Source: Nocardiopsis potens DSM 45234
GTDB taxonomy: Bacteria; Actinomycetota; Actinomycetes; Streptosporangiales; Streptosporangiaceae
Length of the DNA stretch: 64,000 bases
NCBI RefSeq assembly: GCF_000341105.1
Contig: NZ_ANBB01000052.1
Coordinates: 22,368-86,367, forward strand
Direction of reading: 5' to 3'
The notes under the pieces were generated by a model. That model was not told the DNA's origin and did no database searches. It saw nothing but the letters and a program-made list of their open reading frames with translations. Shown piece by piece: positions 33,630-41,623 of this stretch. Every line of letters begins with the position of its first letter. Within the stretch, counting starts at the first letter, position 1. The position numbers and the translations under genes are program-made.

Positions 33630-34760
33630 GTGTCAACAGGGTCACCGGCACCGGCCGCCGACGCCGCGGCGCCAGGCGCGTTCCTGCACATCGTCGGGGC
33701 GCGGCCGAACTTCGTGAAGGCGGCGCCCGTGGTGGCGGCGCTGGAGCGGCGCGGTGCCGAGCAGAGCGTGCTGCACACCGGCCAGCACTACGACGACCGG
33801 ATGTCCGCGGTGTTCTTCCGCGACCTGGGGCTGCCCCGCCCCGACGCCGACCTGGGCGTGGGCTCCGGGACGCACGCCGAGCAGACCGCGGCGCTGATGG
33901 TCGGGCTGGAGAAGGAGTTCACCGAGCGCCGGCCCGGCGCGGTGGTGGTCTACGGGGACGTGAACTCCACCGTGGCCGCCGCGCTGGTCGCCGCCAAGCT
34001 GGGCGTGCCGGTCGCGCACGTGGAGGCCGGGCTGCGCTCCTTCGACATGTCCATGCCCGAAGAGGTCAACCGGCGCGTCACCGACCAGCTCTCCGACCTC
34101 TGCTTCGCCACCAGCCCCGAGGCCGTCGGCCACCTGGCCGCCGAGGGCGTCCCGGTCGGCCGGGTGCACCTGGTCGGCAACCCGATGATCGACACCCTGC
34201 TGGGCAACCTGGACCGGTTCGACACCGCCGCGCTGCGCGAGCGGACCGGCCTGCCCGAGTCCTACGTCGCCGCCACCCTGCACCGGCCGGCCAACGTCGA
34301 CCGCCCGGAGACGGTGGCCCGGCTGGTCGCCGCGGTGCACGAGGTCGCCGACGGCATCGACGTGGTGATGCCGGTGCACCCGCGCGGCCGGGCCGCCTTC
34401 GCCGCGGCCGGCCTGGGCGACCACCCCCGGGTGCACCTGCTGGAGCCGCTGGGCTACATCGACTTCGTGGCGCTGGTCCGCGGCAGCAGCGCGGTGGTCA
34501 CCGACTCGGGCGGCGTCCAGGAGGAGACGACTATCCTCGGGGTGCCCTGTCTGACCCTGCGCCCCAACACGGAGCGGCCGGTGACCATCACGCACGGCAC
34601 CAACCGCCTCGTCTCCGAGGCGGAGCTGCCCGAGCTGCCGGGCCTGGTCGCCAAGGCCGCCGCGGAGGCCCCCGCCGAGCGCCCGGTGCCCCCGCTGTGG
34701 GACGGCCGGGCCGGGGAGCGGATCGCCTCCGTGCTCTGCGGTGGGGTGGGAGAGCATTGA
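33630..34760 (+). CDS. wecB: UDP-N-acetylglucosamine 2-epimerase (non-hydrolysing)
   Basis: 376 residues, usual length. GARPNFVKAAPVV, HTGQHYD, VVYGDVNSTVA, HVEAGLRSFD, GNPMIDTL, LHRPANVD and VTDSGGVQEETTILGVP are all WecB/MnaA hallmarks, including the catalytic acid residues and UDP-binding loop. It interconverts UDP-GlcNAc and UDP-ManNAc, giving ManNAc units for linkage units or teichuronic-type polymers. GTG 33630 has AAAGGAAG upstream. Two tandem hairpins (34770-34818) follow its stop. Confidence 0.93.
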   Translation: MSTGSPAPAADAAAPGAFLHIVGARPNFVKAAPVVAALERRGAEQSVLHTGQHYDDRMSAVFFRDLGLPRPDADLGVGSGTHAEQTAALMVGLEKEFTERRPGAVVVYGDVNSTVAAALVAAKLGVPVAHVEAGLRSFDMSMPEEVNRRVTDQLSDLCFATSPEAVGHLAAEGVPVGRVHLVGNPMIDTLLGNLDRFDTAALRERTGLPESYVAATLHRPANVDRPETVARLVAAVHEVADGIDVVMPVHPRGRAAFAAAGLGDHPRVHLLEPLGYIDFVALVRGSSAVVTDSGGVQEETTILGVPCLTLRPNTERPVTITHGTNRLVSEAELPELPGLVAKAAAEAPAERPVPPLWDGRAGERIASVLCGGVGEH

Positions 34761-34769
34761 ACCCGCCCC

Positions 34770-34818
34770 GGCGCGGGCGACCGGCCCGCGCCGCCCGGCC
34801 GCCCGCCGGGCGGCCGGG
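34770..34818 (+). terminator. Tandem hairpins after wecB
   Basis: Stem of 9 bp (34770-34778 with 34784-34792) followed at once by a stem of 11 bp (34794-34804 with 34808-34818), ten bases after the wecB stop. Confidence 0.6.
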
Positions 34819-34864
34819 CCCCGCGCGAGCGGCCCGGATACCCGAAGCTTTGGAAGGAGTTGCC

Positions 34865-34963
34865 GTGCCGGCTTGGTTCTCCCCCAGCACGCCACGACCC
34901 GATGACCGGCCGCGGGGTTCCGCGACGGCGGACCCGGACTCCCCCCTCGGGGAGGTGCGATGA
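34865..34963 (+). CDS. Possible 32-residue leader peptide
   Basis: GTG at 34865 has a good ribosome site (GGAAGGAG, spacing about 5). The frame of 32 codons is Pro/Ser/Asp/Arg-rich (starts VPAWFSPSTPRPDD) and its TGA overlaps the ATG of the next gene (ATGA at 34960-34963). This arrangement would couple translation of the two. The peptide itself has no known relative. It might be a control leader or the true start region of a longer protein; confidence is limited. Confidence 0.4.
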   Translation: MPAWFSPSTPRPDDRPRGSATADPDSPLGEVR

Positions 34964-36663
34964 AGCGGCGCGAGCAGAGCCAGACCGAGCAGCTGCGGCG
35001 GGCGCTCTCGGAGCGGGAGGCCCAGCTCTCCGAGGCGCAGGCGCGGCTGGCCGCCCTGGAGGGGTCGACCTCGCTCCAGGTCGGCCGGGCGCTGACCTCC
35101 GCGGCCAAGCGCCCGGGGCGCGGCCTGGTCCGGCTGCCCCGGGACCTGTTCCGGCTGTGGCGGAAGAACGGCACCACCGCCCAGGCCACCGGCCGGCGGC
35201 GCAAGCCCGACCCGGTCCGCTCCTATGAGACCGAGCGCCAGGAGGTGCGGCTGCTCAGCGGCACCATCGGGGTGCGCGACGAGCGGCTGGCGGTGGCCGG
35301 GGTGCTCTCCCCGGAGGCGGCCGCCGCGGTCGAGCCGTACCTGCGCGTGGTGCCGCTGCGCCCGCAGGACGCCCAGCCGGTGTTCGAGTCGGTCGACGTC
35401 GACCTGGTGCTGGTGACCGCCTCCGCGGCGCTGGCCGGCACCGGCGGCGCCTGGGCGCACACCGGGGACCCGGCCGCCGCCGACCGCACCCGCGCCCTGG
35501 CCTGGGTGCTGGAGGCCGCCGCGGCCCGCGGCGTGCCCAGCGTGCTGATCGCCGACGCCGCCGCGCCGCCCGCGCTGGCCCGGCTCCCCTTCGACCTGGT
35601 CCACCAGGGCGACCTGGGCGTCCCGCTGCACCGGTTCAACCCGATCGCAGCCGAACCGGAGCGCACCGCCGAGCCGGTGCTCCCGGTCCCGTACCGGCCG
35701 CTGAACGCGGTGGCCCGGCGGCTCGTGGCCGGCCTGGGCCTGCGCACCGCCGACCCGCACTGGGAGGACCTGCCCGGGCTGCTCCGCTCCTCGGCCGCGG
35801 TGGTCGCCGCGGACGGGGCCGCCGCCGACCGGGCGCTGGCCTGCGGCGCCCGCGCCCTGCTGCTGGGCCGCCCGGCCGACCGCGAGCGCGGGCCCTCGGT
35901 GCCCACCGACGCCTCCGCGCTCCACTCCGAGGCGGCCGCCGAGGAGCTGGCCCGGCTGCGCGCGGCCGGCCCGCTCGCACCGGACGAGGTGCGCGCCGCG
36001 CTCCGCTCGGTCTTCCTCACCGACGCCACCCCGGTCCGGCTGGCCGAGGTGCTCGGCCGGCTCGACCTGGCCCCGGGCTCCGGCGGCGCCGGGCAGCCGC
36101 TGGCCGGGCGGCGCACCGCGGTGCTCGCCGCCCCGCTGGACGACACCGAGTCGCTGGCGCTCGCCGACGACCTGCTCAAGCAGTCCCACCCGGCGGCGCA
36201 GGCGGTGGTCCCGGAGGAGGCCGCCCGGTTCACCGGGGTCGAGCGGCTCCGCTCGTTCGGGATCCCGGTGCGCGCCGTCCCGGTGCCGGAGGGCGGCGGG
36301 ACGGCCCGCTGGGCGGCCCTGGCGCGGGAGGCCGACGCGCCCTGGAGCGCGCTGTGGCACGGCCCGCGCGGCGAGGCGCACCTGGCCGACCTGGTCTGCG
36401 CCGCGGAGTGCTCGGGCGCGGACGCGGTCGGCGAGGCCGCGGTGCCCGGCGGCGACGCGGTCCGGGCCGTCGGCGCCGACCAGGACTACGTCTTCGTCGG
36501 AGCGGTCCGCCCGGACCTGGTCCGCACCGCGCTGGCCGCCCGGGGGATCGACCCGGGGCTGTGGAACCGCCACGGCGCCCGCCTGCTGGCCCTCGGGCCG
36601 GACCGGGGCGCCGCCCCCGGCCCGGAGCAGGGCCGCGCGCACAGCGCCCCGGGGACGAATTGA
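34960..36663 (+). CDS. Hypothetical protein of the polymer locus with N-terminal coiled coil
   Basis: 567 residues. Residues 1-40 form a heptad-like coiled coil (EQLRRALSEREAQLSEAQAR), then a basic patch (about 45-90). The rest is an Ala/Leu-rich alpha/beta protein with Rossmann-like stretches (VDVDLVLVTASAAL, SVLIADAAAP, VAADGAAADRALACGARALLLG). No clear glycosyltransferase metal or nucleotide motif is seen. It lies directly before the tandem glycosyltransferase gene, 53 bases apart, so it is probably its partner. GGGGAGG precedes the ATG. Function unknown. Confidence 0.65.
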   Translation: MKRREQSQTEQLRRALSEREAQLSEAQARLAALEGSTSLQVGRALTSAAKRPGRGLVRLPRDLFRLWRKNGTTAQATGRRRKPDPVRSYETERQEVRLLSGTIGVRDERLAVAGVLSPEAAAAVEPYLRVVPLRPQDAQPVFESVDVDLVLVTASAALAGTGGAWAHTGDPAAADRTRALAWVLEAAAARGVPSVLIADAAAPPALARLPFDLVHQGDLGVPLHRFNPIAAEPERTAEPVLPVPYRPLNAVARRLVAGLGLRTADPHWEDLPGLLRSSAAVVAADGAAADRALACGARALLLGRPADRERGPSVPTDASALHSEAAAEELARLRAAGPLAPDEVRAALRSVFLTDATPVRLAEVLGRLDLAPGSGGAGQPLAGRRTAVLAAPLDDTESLALADDLLKQSHPAAQAVVPEEAARFTGVERLRSFGIPVRAVPVPEGGGTARWAALAREADAPWSALWHGPRGEAHLADLVCAAECSGADAVGEAAVPGGDAVRAVGADQDYVFVGAVRPDLVRTALAARGIDPGLWNRHGARLLALGPDRGAAPGPEQGRAHSAPGTN

Positions 36664-36716
36664 ACGGGGACGGGCCGCTGAGAGGAACGGCGACCGGGGC
36701 ATTGGAAAGGGAAGAC

Positions 36717-38996
36717 GTGACGAAGCAGGGACTCACGGACGGCCGGGGGGACGGCCGCGGGCGGCGGCCGCGCGCCCTCGTCTACGGCGACGTCGACATG
36801 AACATCATCGACGGCTCCGCGGTCTGGGCGCAGTCCATGGTGCAGGCGCTGGCCGCGGCCGGCTGCCGGGTGACGCTGCTGCTCAAGGCGGAGGTCTCCA
36901 CCGACCGGCTGGTCGCCCCGCTGGAGGGGGTCCCCGGCGTCGAGGTGCGCCGCCCCTACGAGGAGAAGCTCCTGGCCGACCTGGGGCCGCGCGGCCTCAC
37001 CCCGGACCAGGCGGTGGGCCTGCTGGCCGACCTGGACGGCAGGGACCGCTACGACCTGGTCGTGGTGCGCGGCCGCCGGCTGGCCGTGCTCGCCGCGCAG
37101 AACGAGGCGCTCAAGGGCCGGCTGTGGACCTACCTCACCGACGTGCCGCAGAGCGTCCCGGAGCTGACCGCCGGCGCGGTCTCCGAGCTCACCGACATCG
37201 CGGTGGCCTCCCGCTTCCTGCTCTGCCAGACCGAGGACCTGCGCTGCTTCCTGGAGTCGGCGGTGCCCGCCTCGGCCGGCAAGAGCGTGCTGTTCCCGCC
37301 GGTGGTGGTGGTCCCCGAGGACCTGCCCGGGCAGGCCGGGTCCGAGCGGGACGGCGCCGGCCGGGACGGGGGCGGCCCGCTCCGCCTCGTCTACACCGGC
37401 AAGTTCGCGCCGCGCTGGAACACCCTGGAGATGACCCGGCTGCCCGAGGTGCTGGCCGAGCGCGGGGTCGCCGCCGAACTGGAGATGATCGGCGACAAGA
37501 TCCACCGGGACAACCCGGAGTGGGCCCGGCGGATGTCCAAGGCGCTGGAGGGGACCCAGGGGGTGCTCTGGCACGGCGGGAAGCCGCGGGCCGAGGCGCT
37601 GCGGCTGTCCGCCCGGGCCGACGTCGGCCTCTCCTGGCGCGACCCGGACCTGGACGCCAGCCTGGAGCTGTCCACCAAGGTGCTGGAGATGGGCGCGCTG
37701 GGGCTGCCGGTGGTGCTCAACCGCACCCCCGCGCACGAGGCGCTGCTCGGCGAGGACTACCCGCTGTTCGCCGAGCCCGGCGCGGAGACCGAGGACGTCG
37801 CCGACGTGCTGACGCTCGCCGCCGACCCGGTGGTGCGCGCCGAGGCCGCGGAGCGCTGCCGGTCCGCCTCGGCCGCGTTCGCCCTGGACCGGGCGGCCGA
37901 GCGGCTCGCCGGGTACCTGGAGCTCGCCTGCCCGCAGGGCCCGGACGGGACCGACCCGGCCCGCCCGCTCAAGGTGGTCATCGCCGGGCACGACCTCAAG
38001 TTCTTCACCCGGCTGGCCGACCACCTCACCGCGCTGCCCGGGCTGGACGTCCGGCTGGACGAGTGGGAGTCGCTGCGCGCCCACGACCAGTACCGCAGCA
38101 AGGAGCTGGCGGCCTGGGCGGACGTGGTCATCTGCGAGTGGTGCGGGCCGAACGCGCTGTTCTACGCCAAGCACAAGCGGCAGGACCAGCGGCTGCTGGT
38201 CCGGCTGCACCGGTTCGAGCTGTACGCGGAGTGGCCGCGCAAGCTGGACATCGAGAAGGTCGACGCGGTGATCTGCGTCAGCCCCTACTACGCCTCGCTC
38301 ACCCGGGAGCTGGCCGGCTGGCCCGCGGACAAGGTGGTCACCCTGCCCAACTGGGTCGACGTCGACCAGCTGGACCGGGAGAAGCTGCCCGGCGCCGAGT
38401 TCACCCTGGGCATGATCGGCATCGCGCCGTCCCGCAAGCGCCTGGACCGGGCCCTGGAGGTGCTGCGCGAGCTGCGCCGCCGGGACCGCCGCTTCACCCT
38501 GGCGGTCAAGTCCAAGCAGCCCTGGGACTACTGGTGGATCTGGAACCGGCCGGAGGAGCGCGAGTACTACGAGCGCACCTACCGGGAGATCCGCCGGGAC
38601 CCGCTGCTCGCCGAGGGCGTGGTGTTCGACCCGTTCGGCCCGGACGTCGCGGCGTGGCTGCGCCGGATCGGCTTCACCGTCTCCACCAGCGACGACGAGA
38701 GCTTCCACCTGGCCCCGGCGGAGTGCGCCGCCTCCGGCGGGATCCCGGCGGTGCTCTCCTGGCCCGGTGCGGACACCATCTACTCGCACCGCTGGCTGCA
38801 CGAGGACACCGCGGCGATGGCCGAGGCGATCCACGGGATCGTCGCCGAGGGCCGGTTCGACGCGGTGCGCGGCGCGGCCCGCGCGGAGATCACCGAGAAC
38901 TACGCGCTGGACAAGGTCTGCCGGATGTGGACCGACCTGATCGTCAGCGGGACGGCCCCGGAGCCGGTCTCGCTGCCGGAGCGGGTCGCGGTCTGA
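36717..38996 (+). CDS. Tandem GT-B glycosyltransferase
   Basis: 759 residues, about twice a normal GT4 enzyme. First GT-B unit: ALVYGDVDMNIIDGSAVWAQS to about residue 410, with GKFAPRWNTLEMTRLPE and LELSTKVLEMGALGLPVVLNR. Second unit: KVVIAGHDLKFFTRLADHL at about 420, CVSPYYASLTRE, TLPNWVDVDQLDRE, GMIGIAPSRKRLDRALEVL, and TSDDESFHLAPAECAASGGIPAVLSW with its conserved acidic pair. Two active sites would allow it to make a disaccharide repeat. GTG 36717 has GGAAAGGGAA upstream. Last gene before convergent palindromes. Confidence 0.8.
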   Translation: MTKQGLTDGRGDGRGRRPRALVYGDVDMNIIDGSAVWAQSMVQALAAAGCRVTLLLKAEVSTDRLVAPLEGVPGVEVRRPYEEKLLADLGPRGLTPDQAVGLLADLDGRDRYDLVVVRGRRLAVLAAQNEALKGRLWTYLTDVPQSVPELTAGAVSELTDIAVASRFLLCQTEDLRCFLESAVPASAGKSVLFPPVVVVPEDLPGQAGSERDGAGRDGGGPLRLVYTGKFAPRWNTLEMTRLPEVLAERGVAAELEMIGDKIHRDNPEWARRMSKALEGTQGVLWHGGKPRAEALRLSARADVGLSWRDPDLDASLELSTKVLEMGALGLPVVLNRTPAHEALLGEDYPLFAEPGAETEDVADVLTLAADPVVRAEAAERCRSASAAFALDRAAERLAGYLELACPQGPDGTDPARPLKVVIAGHDLKFFTRLADHLTALPGLDVRLDEWESLRAHDQYRSKELAAWADVVICEWCGPNALFYAKHKRQDQRLLVRLHRFELYAEWPRKLDIEKVDAVICVSPYYASLTRELAGWPADKVVTLPNWVDVDQLDREKLPGAEFTLGMIGIAPSRKRLDRALEVLRELRRRDRRFTLAVKSKQPWDYWWIWNRPEEREYYERTYREIRRDPLLAEGVVFDPFGPDVAAWLRRIGFTVSTSDDESFHLAPAECAASGGIPAVLSWPGADTIYSHRWLHEDTAAMAEAIHGIVAEGRFDAVRGAARAEITENYALDKVCRMWTDLIVSGTAPEPVSLPERVAV

Positions 38997-39010
38997 CCCG
39001 CCCCGCCCCT

Positions 39011-39074
39011 CTCGATGATCTTGACGTTGCGGGGCCATCGAAGCGCTCTGATACCCCCGCAACGTCAAGATCAT
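39011..39074. terminator. Palindromic intergenic element, copy D (after tandem GT)
   Basis: 31-bp arms (39012-39042 and 39043-39073), imperfect near the centre, with AGCGCT core and GATGATCTTGACGTTGC/GCAACGTCAAGATCATC ends. It lies 15 bases after the tandem glycosyltransferase stop. Confidence 0.7.
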
Positions 39075-39117
39075 CGCCCTCCTCCAGGCGAAAGGGCAGG
39101 GGCGGGAGGAACGGAAA

Positions 39118-39159
39118 CGGAGAGCGGCCCCGCACCGGGATCCCGGTGCGGGGCCGCTC
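39118..39159 (-). terminator. Perfect 42-bp palindrome after second LCP gene
   Basis: Self-complementary from 39118 to 39159 with no loop, half GAGAGCGGCCCCGCACCGGG. It lies about 40 bases beyond the minus-strand LCP stop, side by side with palindrome copy D. Confidence 0.7.
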
Positions 39160-39199
39160 TCGTGCCCCGGTCCGCGCGGTGCGCGCGGCGGAGGAGGGG

Positions 39200-40621
39200 T
39201 CAGCAGGCGGTCTTGGCGTCGGCCGCGCTCTTGCCCTCGACGTCCGCGCCGCCCCCGCCGCTGCTCTTGAACCCGTTCCAGTCGTAGGCGACGACCAGCT
39301 GCAGGGTGTCGACCAGCGCCGGGTTCTCCTCGGTGGTCGCGCTGTTCAGCTTGGACGCGACCGCCTTCGCCTCGGCCTCCTTGCCCGGCGGGTAGTAGAC
39401 CGTGCTCTTCTCCGGCGTCTCGCCGAGCGGGTTGCCGGTGCCGGCGGGCAGGAAGCCCATCCCGGCCAGGCCGGTGGAGACCTCGTCGGCCAGGCCCGGG
39501 GTGTCGGTGCCGTTGAGCACCTCCACCGAGACGGTGGACGGCTCCACCTTGGGCGCCTTGTCGCCCTTGCCGCCGCCCTGGTCGTCCTCCTTGCCGTCGC
39601 TGATCTCGTCGCTGGCCACCGACTGCCACAGCTGGGTCGCCTTCGGCTCGCTCCAGGCGACCCGGTTCGGGTCGGCCGGGTGCGGGCCGTTGGGCACCGT
39701 GACGAACTCGATGTCGTTCAGGTCGACCTCGCGCATGGCGACCGCGATGTCGCCCATGGTGGAGACGGTCAGGCCGTCGTCGGTGCTCAGCGAGTCGGCG
39801 ACCGAGCCGAGGAAGGAGTTGAGGGTGCCCGGGCTGGACAGCACCTCGCCGTTCATCACCTCTTGCAGCATGGCGCCCATGAAGTCCTGCTGCCGGTCGA
39901 TCCGGGAGAGGTCGCTGCCGTCGCCCTGCCCCTTGCGGGAGCGGACGTAGCCCAGCGCCTCCTCGCCGTCCAGGGTCTGCTCGCCGGCCTCCAGGTCCAG
40001 GTGGCCGGCCTTCTCGTCCTGGATCGGCTCGGGGATGCACATGGTGACCCCGCCGAGCGCGTCGACCATCTCCTTGAAGCCGGTGAAGTCGACGCTGACG
40101 AAGTGGTCGATGTGCACGTTGGTGAGCTGCTCGACGGTGCCCCACAGGCACTGGACGCCGCCGCTGTTCATCGCCTCGCCGATCATGGCGGTGTGCGCGT
40201 CCTGGCCGGGCTTCTCGTCGGTGGGCTCGCAGGCCGGCATGTCGACGATGGAGTCCCGGGGGATGTTGACGATGGTCGCGCGGCCCTTCTCGGGGGAGAT
40301 GTGCGCGATGGCCAGGGTGTCCGGGCGCTCGCCCTCGGCGTCGCCGTAGTCGGCGTTGTCGCCGCTGCGCACGTCGGAGCCGATCAGCATGATGTTCAGG
40401 ACGCCGTCGACCCGGGTCGGGCGGTCACCGAACGGGTCCAGGTCGATGTTCTCCTGGTTGATCTTGTTGTAGATGTTCCAGTAGACGCCGTATGCGGTCA
40501 GCAGGCTGCAGATGAGCACGCAGGTGGAGACCAGGGCGATGATGCGGCGAGGCGAGATCGCCCGCCGCGCTGCGGCGTGACCCCGCGTGGAGCCGCGTGA
40601 TGAGGGGCGTTTTCTTGGCAT
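39200..40621 (-). CDS. LytR-CpsA-Psr family wall-polymer ligase (second copy)
   Basis: 473 residues. Basic N-terminus, one membrane helix at about 26-48, then an LCP domain with NIMLIGSDVRSGD, RPDTLAIAHIS, NIPRDSIVDMPAC, and YVRSRKGQGDGSDLSRIDRQQDF holding the pyrophosphate-binding Arg/Asp set. A LytR_C domain (VSVEVLNGTDTPGLA) follows, and the protein ends in a lone cysteine. It would attach wall polymer to peptidoglycan outside the membrane. It is downstream of the TIGR03089 gene by 20 bases on the same strand, forming an operon. ATG start. Confidence 0.9.
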   Translation of the reverse strand: MPRKRPSSRGSTRGHAAARRAISPRRIIALVSTCVLICSLLTAYGVYWNIYNKINQENIDLDPFGDRPTRVDGVLNIMLIGSDVRSGDNADYGDAEGERPDTLAIAHISPEKGRATIVNIPRDSIVDMPACEPTDEKPGQDAHTAMIGEAMNSGGVQCLWGTVEQLTNVHIDHFVSVDFTGFKEMVDALGGVTMCIPEPIQDEKAGHLDLEAGEQTLDGEEALGYVRSRKGQGDGSDLSRIDRQQDFMGAMLQEVMNGEVLSSPGTLNSFLGSVADSLSTDDGLTVSTMGDIAVAMREVDLNDIEFVTVPNGPHPADPNRVAWSEPKATQLWQSVASDEISDGKEDDQGGGKGDKAPKVEPSTVSVEVLNGTDTPGLADEVSTGLAGMGFLPAGTGNPLGETPEKSTVYYPPGKEAEAKAVASKLNSATTEENPALVDTLQLVVAYDWNGFKSSGGGGADVEGKSAADAKTAC

Positions 40622-40641
40622 CGGGAACCAATGACTAGACG

Positions 40642-41448
40642 TCAGGACAGGACTCGGAAGTCGCCCGTCTTCGCGGGGGTGCCGGGCGGCGCGCCGATGA
40701 TCGCGGTGGCGCGCTCCATACCGAGACGTGATTGCAGGTTAGCCGAATCGATACTCGGGGAGAGTACGAGCGGAACCGCGCAGGAGAGGGGAGCGAGGAG
40801 CGCGGAGAGGTCGCCGCCCAGCGCTCCGAGGGGATCCTGTGCTGAGGTGATGATAGCCACACGGTCATCGGATGTCAGCATCCACCTCTTTGCCGCCTCT
40901 TGGGCCGCGGCCACCAGGTCGGCACCGGAGCGGACGCCGTCCAGCTCCAGCGCCGGGTCGCCCGGTCCGGCGGCGCCGCGCGGGCCGAACGCGTCCGGGT
41001 AGGCCCGGACCTCGTCGGAGTAGTCCAGCGCGGCCGGCGGGCAGTCCGCCAGCGGAGCGCCAAGGGGATGCAAAGAGGCCGCGACCACCTCGCGCGCCGG
41101 CCCGTCCAGGGCGGCCTCCACCCGGGCCCCGTCGACCACCGCGAAGTCGGCCTCGGGCACCTCGCCGGGGCCGGCGGCGGGCACCGGCACCGTCCCGGTC
41201 GACCAGCAGGCCAGCAGCCACACCAGGCTCTGCCAGTGCACCGGCAGCGCCAGCGCGATCCGTTCCCCGGGCACCGCGCCCAGCCCGTCGGTGATCAGAC
41301 CGGAGGTCTTGGCCACCCAGTTGTCGAAGGTGGCGTAGGAGAGCTCCACCCGGCCGCCGGTGCCGGCGTCGTAGGCGGTAGTGAACGGGCGGGAGGGGTC
41401 CTGCGCGGCGGCCGAACGCCACAGGGCCGCTGGAGTGTCCGGAGACAA
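40642..41448 (-). CDS. TIGR03089 family protein (degenerate adenylate-forming fold)
   Basis: 268 residues. ELSYATFDNWVAKTSGLI and ERIALALPVHWQSLVWLLACWSTGTVPVPA match the N-terminal portion of acyl-AMP ligases, but the ATP-binding Ser/Thr/Gly-rich P-loop and the C-terminal domain are absent, so catalysis is doubtful. The family is widespread in actinobacteria beside LCP genes. Start TTG 41448 chosen since relatives begin at this point (TPAALWRSAA) and longer frames run into Arg/Pro-rich shadow sequence. Co-transcribed with the LCP gene. Confidence 0.78.
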   Translation of the reverse strand: MSPDTPAALWRSAAAQDPSRPFTTAYDAGTGGRVELSYATFDNWVAKTSGLITDGLGAVPGERIALALPVHWQSLVWLLACWSTGTVPVPAAGPGEVPEADFAVVDGARVEAALDGPAREVVAASLHPLGAPLADCPPAALDYSDEVRAYPDAFGPRGAAGPGDPALELDGVRSGADLVAAAQEAAKRWMLTSDDRVAIITSAQDPLGALGGDLSALLAPLSCAVPLVLSPSIDSANLQSRLGMERATAIIGAPPGTPAKTGDFRVLS

Positions 41449-41623
41449 GGAAGGAACCTTCGTTTCTGACGGGTCGCCCTGCGGGGGCAGGGGCGGGCGA
41501 GGTCTGCCACATGCTACTGCCCGGTCGGCCCCGCCCCGTGCGGGCCGGGACGCGGACCCCGGGGCCGCGTCGAGTACCGTCGCTCCCACAGGCCCTCTGC
41601 AGTGCGGGAGAGTGAAGAGACCA

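Noticed and set aside
36486..40151. Minus-strand open frame of about 1220 codons
   Set aside because: It runs antisense to the tandem glycosyltransferase and out of frame with the LCP gene; composition is low-complexity, so it is not a gene.
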